Shown here piece by piece: positions 1 through 7,793 of a stretch of DNA of 64,000 nt (position 1 is the first letter of the stretch; each line of letters opens with the position of its first letter). The notes under the pieces were generated by a model. The model had not been told where the DNA came from. It worked only from the letters and a program-made list of their open reading frames with translations, and searched no databases. The stretch spans positions 186,001 through 250,000 of the forward strand of contig NZ_JBNXUM010000005.1 of the NCBI RefSeq assembly GCF_050563545.1. The letters are read 5' to 3'. This stretch comes from Falsiroseomonas sp050563545 (lineage in GTDB: Bacteria > Pseudomonadota > Alphaproteobacteria > Acetobacterales > Acetobacteraceae). Position numbers and translations under genes: made by a program.

Positions 1-756
1 TGGCGAGAGGGGAGGAACCCTGCGGTGTGGTCTCACAACCTCAAGCCGCTCCTCGGCGAGCAGGGGGAAGCCGCGAACGTGAAGCATCGCAACTCGCTCA
101 GATGGTCGGAACTGCCGACGTTCATGCGTCGCCTTGAGTCGGAGAATTGCGTGTCCGCGCTCGCAATGCGCTGGACGGTGGCGACAGCCGCGCGAACCAT
201 CGAGACGATCGGCGCGATGTGGGATGAGGTCCACTTGGATGCGCCCGGCGGGCCGGTATGGGTTGTGCCGGCGTGGCGCATGAAGGAAGGAAGCGAACAC
301 CGGGTGCCGCTGAACTCCGTCGCGTTGTCCGTGCTGGAGGAGGCCAGGAAGATACGGGGCACGCTGGGCAACCCGGTCTTCCTATTTCCGGGTGCCGCCG
401 GTTCTCGCGGTGGGCGCTTGCTGGGGGGGCGCCTGCAGGCCATCCCTGGCGGGATGTCCAACATGGCCATGCTCGGCCTGCTCCGCCGCATGGGGGCGTC
501 CGTAGACGCGACCACTCATGGGTTTCGGGCCACATTCAAGACGTGGTGCCAAGAGACGAGGGCTGCCCCTGACGCGGTTGTCGAGAAAGCCCTGGCGCAC
601 GCCGTGGGCGATGAGGTGGTGCGTGCCTACGGCCGCAGCGACTTCTTCGACATGCGGCGCATCTTGATGCAGCGGTGGGCGGAATTTCTGACGTCGGCGC
701 CGGCCACCGTGACCGACCTCGACGAGGAGCGGGCCAAGCGCGCCGTTGCCCGCTGA
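1..756 (+). CDS. P4-type tyrosine recombinase/integrase (C-terminal part, cut by window edge)
   Basis: This is a site-specific recombinase that would insert or excise the element carrying the accessory genes to its right. The frame is open from base 1, so the N-terminus lies outside the window. The visible catalytic pieces are an Arg in TAARTIETIGA, HGFRATFKTW (His and Arg), LAHAVGDEVVRAYGR (His, then the likely Tyr nucleophile), and the closing SDFFDMRRILMQRWAEF, which resembles the tail of phage P4-like integrases. In this family the attachment site, usually a tRNA 3' end, lies upstream of the integrase, so it should be left of the window. Family assignment is firm; whether the protein is active cannot be judged from a fragment. 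Confidence 0.88.
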   Translation, partial: WREGRNPAVWSHNLKPLLGEQGEAANVKHRNSLRWSELPTFMRRLESENCVSALAMRWTVATAARTIETIGAMWDEVHLDAPGGPVWVVPAWRMKEGSEHRVPLNSVALSVLEEARKIRGTLGNPVFLFPGAAGSRGGRLLGGRLQAIPGGMSNMAMLGLLRRMGASVDATTHGFRATFKTWCQETRAAPDAVVEKALAHAVGDEVVRAYGRSDFFDMRRILMQRWAEFLTSAPATVTDLDEERAKRAVAR

Positions 757-757
757 G

Positions 758-1576
758 ATGGTCTATCCCGATGATGCGGATCGGCTGCAGTTGGCACGAG
801 ACGCCGATGGCCAGGGTGTCCTCGACGAAATTGCCGACGCGGCCAGGCGCCTCGCGGGGCGGCAGCTCAAGCGGCGCCTTGAGCCGATGGATGCCGCGCT
901 TCGGCACCGCTTCGACATGTTGGTGCTGGACGCCGAGGACCATCTGCGCGGCATCCCGGTCGCGCCGCCGCGCCAAGAGAAGCTGCGGGCGTCGTGGAAG
1001 ACGGGCGTGGCCAGGGCGCGCAGGCTTTCCAACAGGCCGAGTAGCTGGCGGAAGGAGCTGCTGACGCTCGCGGTCGAGATGGAGGAGCTTCCCGCCGACG
1101 AATGGACCCTTGAGCGGGCGCTGCAAGTCGAGGCGGCACCGGCAATCCTCGCTTTCGGCTTCCTTGGCCGCGGGTTCCGCGTCGTCCGGGCGGGCGTGGC
1201 GCCGCCACAGCAAGTGCTCGTCCACGCCCTGCGCCGACATGCAGATCAGCTCGTCGGCGCGCCTGGTCGCCCTCATGCCGTCGATGGCAATTTCGACGTC
1301 GCGGTGCTGCTGTTGCTCCGAGCCTTTGGTCTGGTCACCGGCGAGACCGGCCTCAAATTGCTCGCGCACGGCCTTTCCGTGCCGGCCGACGCAGAGGCTG
1401 CCAGTGTGCAGGTGGACGCTGGGCCGCGGGTCGAGTTCGTGCGCGCCGCCGTCGCGGCGCTGGCGCCAGACGTAGCCGAACTAATGGGTGGCCAGGCTAT
1501 CGGAAGCGCCGTGCGCCGGCTGCGAAGGCTCGATACCAACGAGAACAGGGCGGCGTCGAGACAACACCGGCGATAA
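758..1576 (+). CDS. Unrecognised ORF directly after the integrase
   Basis: The ATG lies one base after the integrase stop, which would fit translational coupling. The predicted 272-residue product has no motif I recognise. It is Ala/Leu/Arg rich, with one hydrophobic stretch near VAVLLLLRAFGLVTG. GC3 is high, as in neighbours, but a long open frame also exists exactly in register on the opposite strand (1369 down to 536), so coding strand is not certain. The + frame is preferred because of its position after the integrase and its less His/Gln/Arg-skewed composition. It could also be non-coding. Confidence 0.3.
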   Translation: MVYPDDADRLQLARDADGQGVLDEIADAARRLAGRQLKRRLEPMDAALRHRFDMLVLDAEDHLRGIPVAPPRQEKLRASWKTGVARARRLSNRPSSWRKELLTLAVEMEELPADEWTLERALQVEAAPAILAFGFLGRGFRVVRAGVAPPQQVLVHALRRHADQLVGAPGRPHAVDGNFDVAVLLLLRAFGLVTGETGLKLLAHGLSVPADAEAASVQVDAGPRVEFVRAAVAALAPDVAELMGGQAIGSAVRRLRRLDTNENRAASRQHRR

Positions 1577-1690
1577 CTCCTTGGTCGGCGCGGACTGCTC
1601 CCGGCGTTTATTCAATTGGAGGCGTTACTCGCGGCCGCTTAGTGGGCCTGCTGTCCCGGCGCATCCCGCGCCGGCTTCGTGGACAGCAGC

Positions 1691-1900
1691 ATGACCCACA
1701 CGACCCTGGCGCCTGAGATGGTGCCGCTCCCGCGCGCCCCCGCAGTTTTCGGCATCAGCCGCTCGGGCCTCTACCGACTGGCAGCGGACGGCCGCATCCG
1801 TATGGTGAAGATCGCGTCGCGGACGATGGTCGATGCGGCCAGCGTGCGCGCGTTCCTCGCGACCCTGCCGGAGTTCAAGCCTGTCGGCGGCAAGACCTGA
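1691..1900 (+). CDS. AlpA/excisionase-like helix-turn-helix regulator
   Basis: This small DNA-binding protein of 69 residues has the MerR/AlpA-type helix-turn-helix: FGISRSGLYRLAADGRIRMVKI followed by a basic strand and SVRAFLATLP. Proteins of this shape sit beside P4-type integrases and act as excisionase, as directionality factor, or as transcription activator of the integrase. ATG 1691 is chosen over 1679 because it removes a four-residue extension. Its stop overlaps the start of the next small ORF (TGATG), suggesting an operon that runs on to the primase-like gene. Confidence 0.7.
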   Translation: MTHTTLAPEMVPLPRAPAVFGISRSGLYRLAADGRIRMVKIASRTMVDAASVRAFLATLPEFKPVGGKT

Positions 1901-1995
1901 TGCGCCCCGCCCTTCGTCGCTGGCTCGCCGCCCTCCGCGACCTCGCCATCTTCGCGATGGTGTTCGTCGTCCTCCTGCTCATCCTCAAGAATTAG
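1900..1995 (+). CDS. 31-residue single-pass membrane microprotein
   Basis: The ATG overlaps the stop of the AlpA-like gene as TGATG. The product starts with an Arg-rich amphipathic segment (MRPALRRWLAALRD) followed by a strongly hydrophobic stretch, LAIFAMVFVVLLLILK, and ends three residues later. That fits one transmembrane helix with a cytoplasmic basic N-terminus. The overlap and codon choice (mostly C/G in third position) support coding, but at this length a chance ORF cannot be excluded. No function is assigned. Confidence 0.4.
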   Translation: MRPALRRWLAALRDLAIFAMVFVVLLLILKN

Positions 1996-2110
1996 AACGG
2001 CCCGGCCGGCGGGGACGCCAGCACGGGCCGCAAGGCGGAGACTTCGACACCCGCCTCATAGCACGTCGTAGCGCGTCCTCGCCAGCGCCGGCTTCGTGCG
2101 AGGCCGATCC

Positions 2111-2656
2111 ATGTCCCACGACCACCGCCGGCCCGTCTTCGGCCGCATCGGCACCTTCCGCGCCCGCCTCTCCTACGGCGGCTGGGCGGAGCGCATCGTA
2201 TCCCTCTGGGCGCTGGGCCGCGGCCTCACCGTCGTGCCGCTGTCGGCGGTGCCCGCCGATGACGCCTGCGGCCCGCGGATATCGACGCCGGACGGCGTCC
2301 ACGTCGCGCCTGACCTGCTGATGCTTGGCCTCGGCGGCAGCCACTTCGTCGAGGTGAAACGCAAGTCCGCGCCGACGGCCCACCGCATCAGCGGCACCAT
2401 CTGCACCGGCATCGAGCGCCGGGATCTCGACCGCTACCTCGCCGTCGCGAAGGCGACAAAGACGCCGGTGGACCTCATGCTGGTCCACGACACCGGCGGC
2501 GCCGAACTTCTCGGCGGGGACGTCGAGCGCCTCGCCTCCCTCATCCATCACGAAGCCGGCGGGATGGTGTTCTGGGACGTCGACGAACTCGACGTCCTCG
2601 CCGAGGCCGACGAGATGGACGAGCTGCGGGCCGCCATGGCGGGCAGCAGGGCGTGA
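2111..2656 (+). CDS. PD-(D/E)XK nuclease-fold-like protein of the mobile element
   Basis: The predicted 181-residue protein has a restriction-nuclease-like signature: VAPDLLML (Asp68), then about a dozen residues later HFVEVKRK (Glu81-Val-Lys83), and a downstream helix GIERRDLDRYL. This arrangement is typical of PD-(D/E)XK proteins, such as VRR-NUC or Holliday-junction-resolvase relatives, though the exact family is not recognised. An N-terminal helix (YGGWAERIVSLWAL) precedes it. The start ATG 2111 follows a short upstream gap, and the stop overlaps the GTG of the primase-like gene (GTGA), so the two are probably co-translated and act in element DNA metabolism. Nuclease function is inference. 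Confidence 0.55.
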   Translation: MSHDHRRPVFGRIGTFRARLSYGGWAERIVSLWALGRGLTVVPLSAVPADDACGPRISTPDGVHVAPDLLMLGLGGSHFVEVKRKSAPTAHRISGTICTGIERRDLDRYLAVAKATKTPVDLMLVHDTGGAELLGGDVERLASLIHHEAGGMVFWDVDELDVLAEADEMDELRAAMAGSRA

Positions 2657-4116
2657 CGCGCCCCCTCATGGGCGACGCCTTCATCGGCCTCCGTCATCGA
2701 CCGCTGTGGTGCGCGTGGCGGGCGGAGAGCGTCGAGAAGAACGGCCAGCGGCGCATCCAGAAGATCCCCTACATGACGCCGGACGTGCGGGCGAAGACCA
2801 ACTCGCCCGGCCGCTGGCTGTGGCGGGAGCGCGCCGACGACCTGGTCGCCTGCTTCGAGGCCCAGGGCTTCAAGACCGGCATCGGCATCCGCCTCGGTCA
2901 GCGCGAGACCGACGGACATATGCTCGCCGCCATCGACCTGGATGCCTGCCGCGACCCGGATACCGGCGTCATCGAGCCGTGGGCGCAGGCGCTCTTGGAC
3001 CGCTTCCCCGGCGCCTACTGCGAGACGTCGCCGAGCGGGACGGGGCTTCACTTGCTGTTCCTGCTGACCGACGCCGACGTGTCGGCCATGCAGGCCGTCA
3101 TCCCGATCAAGAAGACCGGGAAGAAGTGGCGGCGTGAGGCGATGGCGGGCGAAAAGGCGCCCGCCATCGAGCTGATGATCGGGAGCTACATCACCGTCAC
3201 CGGCGCCCACGTCCTGCCGTCGCCGATGCGGATCGCGCCGGTCGCCCGCGACGCGCTGCTGTGGCTGGTGACCGTCGGCTGGCGGGAATTCCTGGGCGAT
3301 CAGGCCATGCAGCCGCCGGCGGTCATGAAGGCGCCGATGCCCGCGTCCGCGGCGGCGACCGCGCCCTCGCGCATGACGACGCCGAGCAAGTCGTCGGCGC
3401 AGGGGCGGAGGCCGCCCGCGGAGCCTGGAACGGCCCAGCGCATGATCCGGTGGGTGAACTCGTGGCTCGCCCGCCTCGCCGTCGAACTTGACGACGCCGA
3501 GTTCCAGGTCTTCGCCGCACTCTCCGCCTACGGCCGCGCAACGCGGCCGGGATGGAGGCGCTCCGTCGTCCCGCGAGAGCGCCTATGCGAGCTGCCGGGC
3601 GCCGATCGCGGCAGCTACCGCGGCGCCGGCACGATCTGGGCGGCCGAGCAGCGGCTCGTCGAGAAAAAGCTGCTGGCGAAGGCGAAGAACTACGAGCCGC
3701 CGATGTTCGGCAGGCCGGGGCGCGTGACGGAATTCGACGTCGTCGCGCTCATGCCGCCGGATGTCGATGCGAGTGGCCCGAGGCCCGACGTAGGGCGGAT
3801 GCTCGCCGACGCCTGGATAGGAATGGTGTGGCGCGGGCTGCCGCCGTTCGCCCTTCGGGTCATCTGCTGGCTGCTGGCGACCCGCGTCCAGCACGACGTC
3901 TTCACCCTGAGCGTCGGCGAGACCGCGAAGACGTTCAGGGTGACGGAGGAGCGGGCGAGCCGCGCGCTCGATGCCCTTGCCGCCAGCCCCTACCTTGAAG
4001 TCCTCGAACCGCCCGATGCTGCCCGGCGGCGGCCCGGACGCTACCGCCTCGGTTCGATCTTCGACGAGGCGTCTATCCCTACTACTCCACCAACCACCCA
4101 CCACCCACCCTGGTAG
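2653..4116 (+). CDS. Primase-polymerase-like replication protein
   Basis: This 487-residue protein resembles the plasmid/phage primase-polymerase (bifunctional N-terminal) family. Motifs include AAIDLDACRDPDTG at about residues 93-106 (metal-binding aspartates), WAQALLDRFPGAYCETSPSGTGLHLLF at about 111-137, and AIELMIGSYITVTG near residue 180. The C-terminal half (from about residue 260) contains segments that look like winged-helix DNA-binding units, for example FRVTEERASRALDALAASPYLEVLE. No helicase motifs are present. The GTG start overlaps the previous stop; ATG 2668 is an alternative. It probably primes replication of the excised element, together with the iteron-like repeat just after its stop. 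Confidence 0.65.
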   Translation: MTRPLMGDAFIGLRHRPLWCAWRAESVEKNGQRRIQKIPYMTPDVRAKTNSPGRWLWRERADDLVACFEAQGFKTGIGIRLGQRETDGHMLAAIDLDACRDPDTGVIEPWAQALLDRFPGAYCETSPSGTGLHLLFLLTDADVSAMQAVIPIKKTGKKWRREAMAGEKAPAIELMIGSYITVTGAHVLPSPMRIAPVARDALLWLVTVGWREFLGDQAMQPPAVMKAPMPASAAATAPSRMTTPSKSSAQGRRPPAEPGTAQRMIRWVNSWLARLAVELDDAEFQVFAALSAYGRATRPGWRRSVVPRERLCELPGADRGSYRGAGTIWAAEQRLVEKKLLAKAKNYEPPMFGRPGRVTEFDVVALMPPDVDASGPRPDVGRMLADAWIGMVWRGLPPFALRVICWLLATRVQHDVFTLSVGETAKTFRVTEERASRALDALAASPYLEVLEPPDAARRRPGRYRLGSIFDEASIPTTPPTTHHPPW

Positions 4117-4270
4117 TAGAGGCGTTCCATAACCGGGGTAGTGACCGCTCTATAATCGGGGTAGTCGCCTCGCACGAATACGGCTGGTGCAGCCAGAACG
4201 ACTCCTCGTCCGCCTGCGCCGGCACGTCGGCGCCGATGACGACGCCGTCGCTGAACGCCGCAGAACGCAT
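4082..4270 (-). CDS. Small uncertain ORF antisense to the repeat region
   Basis: A 62-residue ORF starting MRSAAFSDGVVIGADVP has strongly C/G-biased third positions in its first half, like real genes here. The second half loses this bias and runs through the iteron-like repeats into the 3' end of the primase-like gene. It may be a genuine short gene whose 3' end has been replaced, or a chance ORF. No motif is recognised. Confidence 0.25.
   Translation of the reverse strand: MRSAAFSDGVVIGADVPAQADEESFWLHQPYSCEATTPIIERSLPRLWNASTTRVGGGWLVE
4112..4165 (+). repeat. Iteron-like direct repeats after the primase gene
   Basis: Two copies of ATAA(C/T)CGGGGTAGT (4129-4142 and 4152-4165) match at 13 of 14 bases with a 23-bp period. 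A third core, GGTAGT, occurs at 4112-4117, 25 bp before the core of copy one. The area is more AT-rich than its surroundings. Repeats spaced about two helical turns next to a replication gene suggest binding sites for a replication or control protein, possibly an origin. That role is inference. Confidence 0.45.
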
Positions 4271-4459
4271 GGCGATCCGCCCACCTCGCAAGCGGTGACG
4301 CACGACAAAACACGTCGCACCGCGTTGCACGCTCGCCGCATGAGTCGTGATTGGGTTACTGGACGCCGTCCGCGAGCCCGTCGAGGGGCTCGAAAGGGCG
4401 ATGGCACCGGGCAAATCGCGCTCGCCTCGCGGGCCGAGGAACCGGACGGTCAGGGCGTC

Positions 4460-4663
4460 CTAACCAGGGCCGCCCCCGTCCCGAGGCGCCCGCAGCCTAC
4501 GTTGGGCTTGGAGTTCGTCCACTATCTCTTTGCATACGAAGAACATCGTTCCGACGATGAGCAGCGTGCATCCGGTCGTATGCACAACTGGCTCCACCCC
4601 GGCGAAGCCTAAAACTACCCCCAACAGCCCGAACACCATGAGCATGATCCCAAAGACGTCCAT
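4460..4663 (-). CDS. Small two-helix membrane protein, unknown function
   Basis: This 67-residue product begins MDVFGIMLMVFGLLGVVLGF (first membrane helix), has a short loop, then a second helix GCTLLIVGTMFFVCKEIV, and a charged, Arg-rich C-terminus. It is divergent from the CRISPR operon, with 143 bp between the two start codons. The hydrophobic pattern is far too regular for a shadow ORF. No family is recognised. Its position suggests it belongs to the mobile element rather than to the CRISPR module. Confidence 0.55.
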   Translation of the reverse strand: MDVFGIMLMVFGLLGVVLGFAGVEPVVHTTGCTLLIVGTMFFVCKEIVDELQAQRRLRAPRDGGGPG

Positions 4664-4806
4664 AGCTAGATCCCCTACAATTGCAGCGAGCCTGATTTAA
4701 GCGCATCGCGCAACGAGAATGAAACATGGTGCGTCCATTTGCGACTCTTGTGGGAGTGGCTTTCCGGCAGTTGTTCCGTTCCAGCACCTAGTGCAGCATC
4801 GTCGCC

Positions 4807-5484
4807 ATGGAGTCGTTCGCCGTCGAGTTCGACCTCGGCGCCCCCATCATCATGGACCGCGGCATCAACCTCGCCGGCCTGCTCGCCCGCCTCATCTACG
4901 ACGGCGGCGACGACGACCCGCTGCCGAAGGTGCCGCTGCGGGTGATCGACGGCATCTTCGCCGGCTCGGACCTCTTCGTCGCCGGGCCCGCCTTGGAATT
5001 CGGCGTCCCCTTCGTCAGGTCGCTGCGGCCCACCTCGATGCCGCACGCCCTTGCCCTGCACGACCGCCGCGGGAAGCCGATGGACAAGATCACCCTCCGC
5101 GACGAGCGGAAGAACCTGCTCGATCATAGACGGGCTACCAGCGCGCCGTTGGTCGTCGCCTTCGGGACTGGCCGGATCAACGACGTCGAGCAGCTCCTCG
5201 CCGGCATCCAGCACATCGGCGCCAAGCGGGCGGGCGGCCACGGCGCGGTGACGGCCGTGCGGGTGACGGCCATCGACCACCCTCATGCCGGCCTCGCGGA
5301 TCGCGCCGGCGCCCCGATGCGGGCGGTGCCGGTCGAGACCTGGCGCAGTATGAACCTGCCGCCCGCGCCCATCCGCAACCTCGTCGCGCGCCTGCCGCGG
5401 TGGGAGGCGTCGCCCGAGCCCTGCGTCGGGCCGCGTGAGTGGACGATCGAGATGGACGCGCTCGACAGGGAGCTGACGCCGTGA
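4807..5484 (+). CDS. csf3: Csf3-like Cas5-family subunit of a type IV CRISPR complex
   Basis: This 225-residue RAMP-like protein is the first gene of the operon. The N-terminal strand-and-helix FDLGAPIIMDRGINLAGLLARLI resembles the ferredoxin-fold start of type IV Csf3. A central LRDERKNLLDH and a Gly-rich element IQHIGAKRAGGHGAV at residues 134-148 match the glycine-rich loop of the family. In type IV complexes this subunit caps the crRNA 5' end and anchors the Cas7 backbone. The stop overlaps the next start (GTGA). Assignment rests on these motifs and on synteny with csf2 and csf4. The likely promoter lies in the 143 bp shared with the divergent membrane gene, but I see no convincing -35/-10. 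Confidence 0.72.
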   Translation: MESFAVEFDLGAPIIMDRGINLAGLLARLIYDGGDDDPLPKVPLRVIDGIFAGSDLFVAGPALEFGVPFVRSLRPTSMPHALALHDRRGKPMDKITLRDERKNLLDHRRATSAPLVVAFGTGRINDVEQLLAGIQHIGAKRAGGHGAVTAVRVTAIDHPHAGLADRAGAPMRAVPVETWRSMNLPPAPIRNLVARLPRWEASPEPCVGPREWTIEMDALDRELTP

Positions 5485-6116
5485 CCGCGGCCGAGGTTGT
5501 CGCCATCCGCGTGGCGCCCTTCTGGATGAGCCCCGAGCGGTTCACAGGCAGCGCCGTCGCCGACGCCACGGCGATGATGAGTCAGCGGTATCGGAAGGCT
5601 GACGGCGCCTCGCTGACGCAGTTCAACACCGGCGGGCTGCTGGTGCGCGACGGCGAGGTCATCGCGCTGACCGAGTGCCAGCCGCGGGAGAAGCCGCCGG
5701 GCCTCCGCCTGGCGTCCACCTCGAAGTCCCGCGCCGCCATCATCGACGACATCCGCGCCAAGGGACCGCCGACCCTCGCCGTCCTCTTCGCGAAGGGCGC
5801 GTTCGATCTGCGCGCCTGGGTGTGCAGCACGCCCGACGAGGTCGTCCTGAACGGGGTCGCCGGCCCGGAGGAGTTCGCCGCCATGGAGGACGTGGTGATG
5901 TTGCGCGACCTTCCCGGCAGCCCGCGGGACTGGCGCTGGATGACGAACCGCTACACCGAGGCCGAGGCAGATTTCTCGAAGGCCCCCACCCTGCACGCCG
6001 AGGCCGATAAGTTCGCCGCGAAGGTCGGGGTGCCTCGCGACCGCGTCCTCGACGTGGCGCATCGGTTGCGGCACGCCTCCGGCCTTACCTTCGACCTGGC
6101 AGCCCCATCAGCATGA
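5481..6116 (+). CDS. csf1: Csf1-like large-subunit candidate lacking the zinc finger
   Basis: This 211-residue product lies between csf3 and cas6, starting at GTG 5481 (GTGA overlap with csf3) and ending in an ATGA overlap with cas6. A segment TLAVLFAKGAFDLRAWVC followed by DEVVLNG looks like the beta-rich core of Csf1 proteins, and position supports a large-subunit role in target binding. Known Csf1 proteins usually carry a Cys4 zinc finger at the N-terminus. Here only two cysteines are visible in the whole protein and there is no CxxC pair. It could be a divergent Csf1 or another small large-subunit equivalent. The call is by context more than by sequence. Confidence 0.5.
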   Translation: MTAAEVVAIRVAPFWMSPERFTGSAVADATAMMSQRYRKADGASLTQFNTGGLLVRDGEVIALTECQPREKPPGLRLASTSKSRAAIIDDIRAKGPPTLAVLFAKGAFDLRAWVCSTPDEVVLNGVAGPEEFAAMEDVVMLRDLPGSPRDWRWMTNRYTEAEADFSKAPTLHAEADKFAAKVGVPRDRVLDVAHRLRHASGLTFDLAAPSA

Positions 6117-6685
6117 CGCCCCACATCATCGCCCGCGACGTGCTGCTGGAGCTGTCGCCCGACGCCGACCGATACGGGGTCCACGCCGCCCTGGACGCCC
6201 GGTGGGGGCGCCGCGGCGAGGTGGGCTATCTCTGGTCCATCGGCCGCATCGCCGGCGGCCGTGCGGCCCGCGCGCGCCTGCCACCGGATCACCCTGACGG
6301 CGCTGCCGGCCTGCCCGTAATGGCGCCGGTCGAGGGCGAGCGGTTCGGCTTCCGGCTGGCGTCGAACATCACCCAGAAGGACAGCGCGACCGGGAAGCGC
6401 CGGTCCTGGGCGCGGGACGACGTCGCGCCGCGCCTGCGGTGGTTCGAACGCCGTGCCGCCGAGCATGGGTTCCGCGTGGAGCAGGTGCAGGCCGAGGTGG
6501 CCCGCTGCTTCATCCGCAAGGGCCGCGGCTTCTGGATCGACGAGACGATCTTCACCGGCATCCTCGTCGTCACCAACGAGCAGGCGTTCGCCGCGGCCCT
6601 CGCCGGCGGCGTCGGCCAGCGCGGCGCCTTCGGCTTTGGCCTGCTGGAAACCTTTGACCCCTCGACCCTGACGGAGGCGACGTGA
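6113..6685 (+). CDS. cas6: Cas6e/Csf5-like crRNA-processing endoribonuclease
   Basis: This 190-residue protein has the Cas6e-like layout. An N-terminal DADRYGVHAALDARWG contains His24, placed like the catalytic histidine of Cas6e proteins. It is followed by the strand GYLWSIG, and a C-terminal glycine-rich loop GVGQRGAFGFGLL at residues 166-178 is the classic RAMP signature. It should cut the repeat transcript at the 3' base of the hairpin, which here would leave exactly eight repeat bases (ACUGCAGG) as the crRNA 5' handle. It overlaps csf1 (ATGA) and csf2 (GTGA), so it is co-translated with both. Confidence 0.75.
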   Translation: MTPHIIARDVLLELSPDADRYGVHAALDARWGRRGEVGYLWSIGRIAGGRAARARLPPDHPDGAAGLPVMAPVEGERFGFRLASNITQKDSATGKRRSWARDDVAPRLRWFERRAAEHGFRVEQVQAEVARCFIRKGRGFWIDETIFTGILVVTNEQAFAAALAGGVGQRGAFGFGLLETFDPSTLTEAT

Positions 6686-7752
6686 TCACCCTGCTGCTCG
6701 ACGGCACCATCACCGCGGTCAGCCCGATCGCCATCGTCCTCCCCGGTAGCGAGGACAAGCGCACGCCGGCCGGCGCGCCGCGGAAGCGGATGCTGCGGAA
6801 CGGCGTGATGGAGGAGACGGTCTACGTGCCGCCGTCGAGCCTCCGCGGGCGCCTACGCCACCTCCTGACCGGCGAGGTCATGCGCCTGCAGCACGCCGCT
6901 GATGGCCGCGTCTTCACGCCCGAGGACTACATCGACACCGCATTGGGCGGCGTGAAGGACCGCAAGGCCGAGGGCGCCGACGAGCGGCTGGTTGACCTGG
7001 CGGCGATCCGCGAGCTGCGCGAGAGGAACCCCATCATATCGATGTTCGGCTCGATGGTGTCGCGCGTCGCGAGCCGGCTGATGATCGGCGACATGACGCC
7101 CGTGGACCCCGTGGCGCCGGTCGCGACGGGCCGCTCCGTGCGCGCCAGCCCGTTCGTGCGGAACCCCGCGGTCGTCGGACTGCTCGACCCCGCGCGGTTC
7201 CATGAGTTCGCCCGCCTCAACGCCCTGCGCACGGAGGCCAACCGCAACGAGGACCAGGCGGAGCAGCTCAAGCGACGGGCCGCCGGCGCAAAGCGCGCCG
7301 GCGCGCCCGTTGCCGACATCGGCGCCATGGAGGCCGAAGCGAAGGCGCTGGCGGAGAAGGCGAAGGCCGGGTTCGAGCAGGCGGGCGGCGCGGTGAACAT
7401 CCAGCAGCTCCTGGATGGCTACGACGTCATCCCCGAGGGCACGGTGATGACGCAGCGGATGCGCCTGGTGGACGGCACTGAGACCGAGCTGGCGATGCTG
7501 CTGCTCGCGCTTCATCTCCTCGCCCAGCGGCCGCTCATCGGCGGGCATACGGCCCACGGCTGCGGCGAGGTCATAGGGAGCTGGACTATGCGCTTAGTCG
7601 AGCGCGGCGAGCTTCGGGAGGCTGGGACGGCGCGCATCGAGCCCTACGCCGGCCTGGTCATCGACGACGCCGATCCCCTCGTCGTCGGCGCGTTGTCGCG
7701 CGCCCTCGCCTTCGGCAGCGAGGTTCTCCGGTATGATTTTCGGGGCGCGTGA
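6682..7752 (+). CDS. csf2: Csf2-like Cas7 backbone subunit
   Basis: This 356-residue protein is a Cas7/RAMP family member. VYVPPSSLRGRLRHLL (residues 47-62) is the typical RAMP entry motif with a basic helix, and PLIGGHTAHGCGEV near residue 290 is a glycine-rich loop. An Ala/Glu/Lys-rich probable coiled segment (about residues 180-240) may be a lineage-specific insertion. In type IV complexes several Csf2 copies coat the crRNA spacer. The GTG start overlaps the cas6 stop. The first CRISPR repeat begins 42 bases after the stop, so operon transcript and array are probably continuous. Confidence 0.75.
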   Translation: MITLLLDGTITAVSPIAIVLPGSEDKRTPAGAPRKRMLRNGVMEETVYVPPSSLRGRLRHLLTGEVMRLQHAADGRVFTPEDYIDTALGGVKDRKAEGADERLVDLAAIRELRERNPIISMFGSMVSRVASRLMIGDMTPVDPVAPVATGRSVRASPFVRNPAVVGLLDPARFHEFARLNALRTEANRNEDQAEQLKRRAAGAKRAGAPVADIGAMEAEAKALAEKAKAGFEQAGGAVNIQQLLDGYDVIPEGTVMTQRMRLVDGTETELAMLLLALHLLAQRPLIGGHTAHGCGEVIGSWTMRLVERGELREAGTARIEPYAGLVIDDADPLVVGALSRALAFGSEVLRYDFRGA

Positions 7753-7793
7753 GCCGGATTGTCCTTGTTGCTCAACCGCTTCCATGCTCATCA

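Noticed and set aside
536..1369. Long minus-strand ORF opposite the integrase end
   Set aside because: It is exactly in register with the + frame and rich in His, Gln and Arg, typical of antisense shadows; it also runs into the integrase gene.
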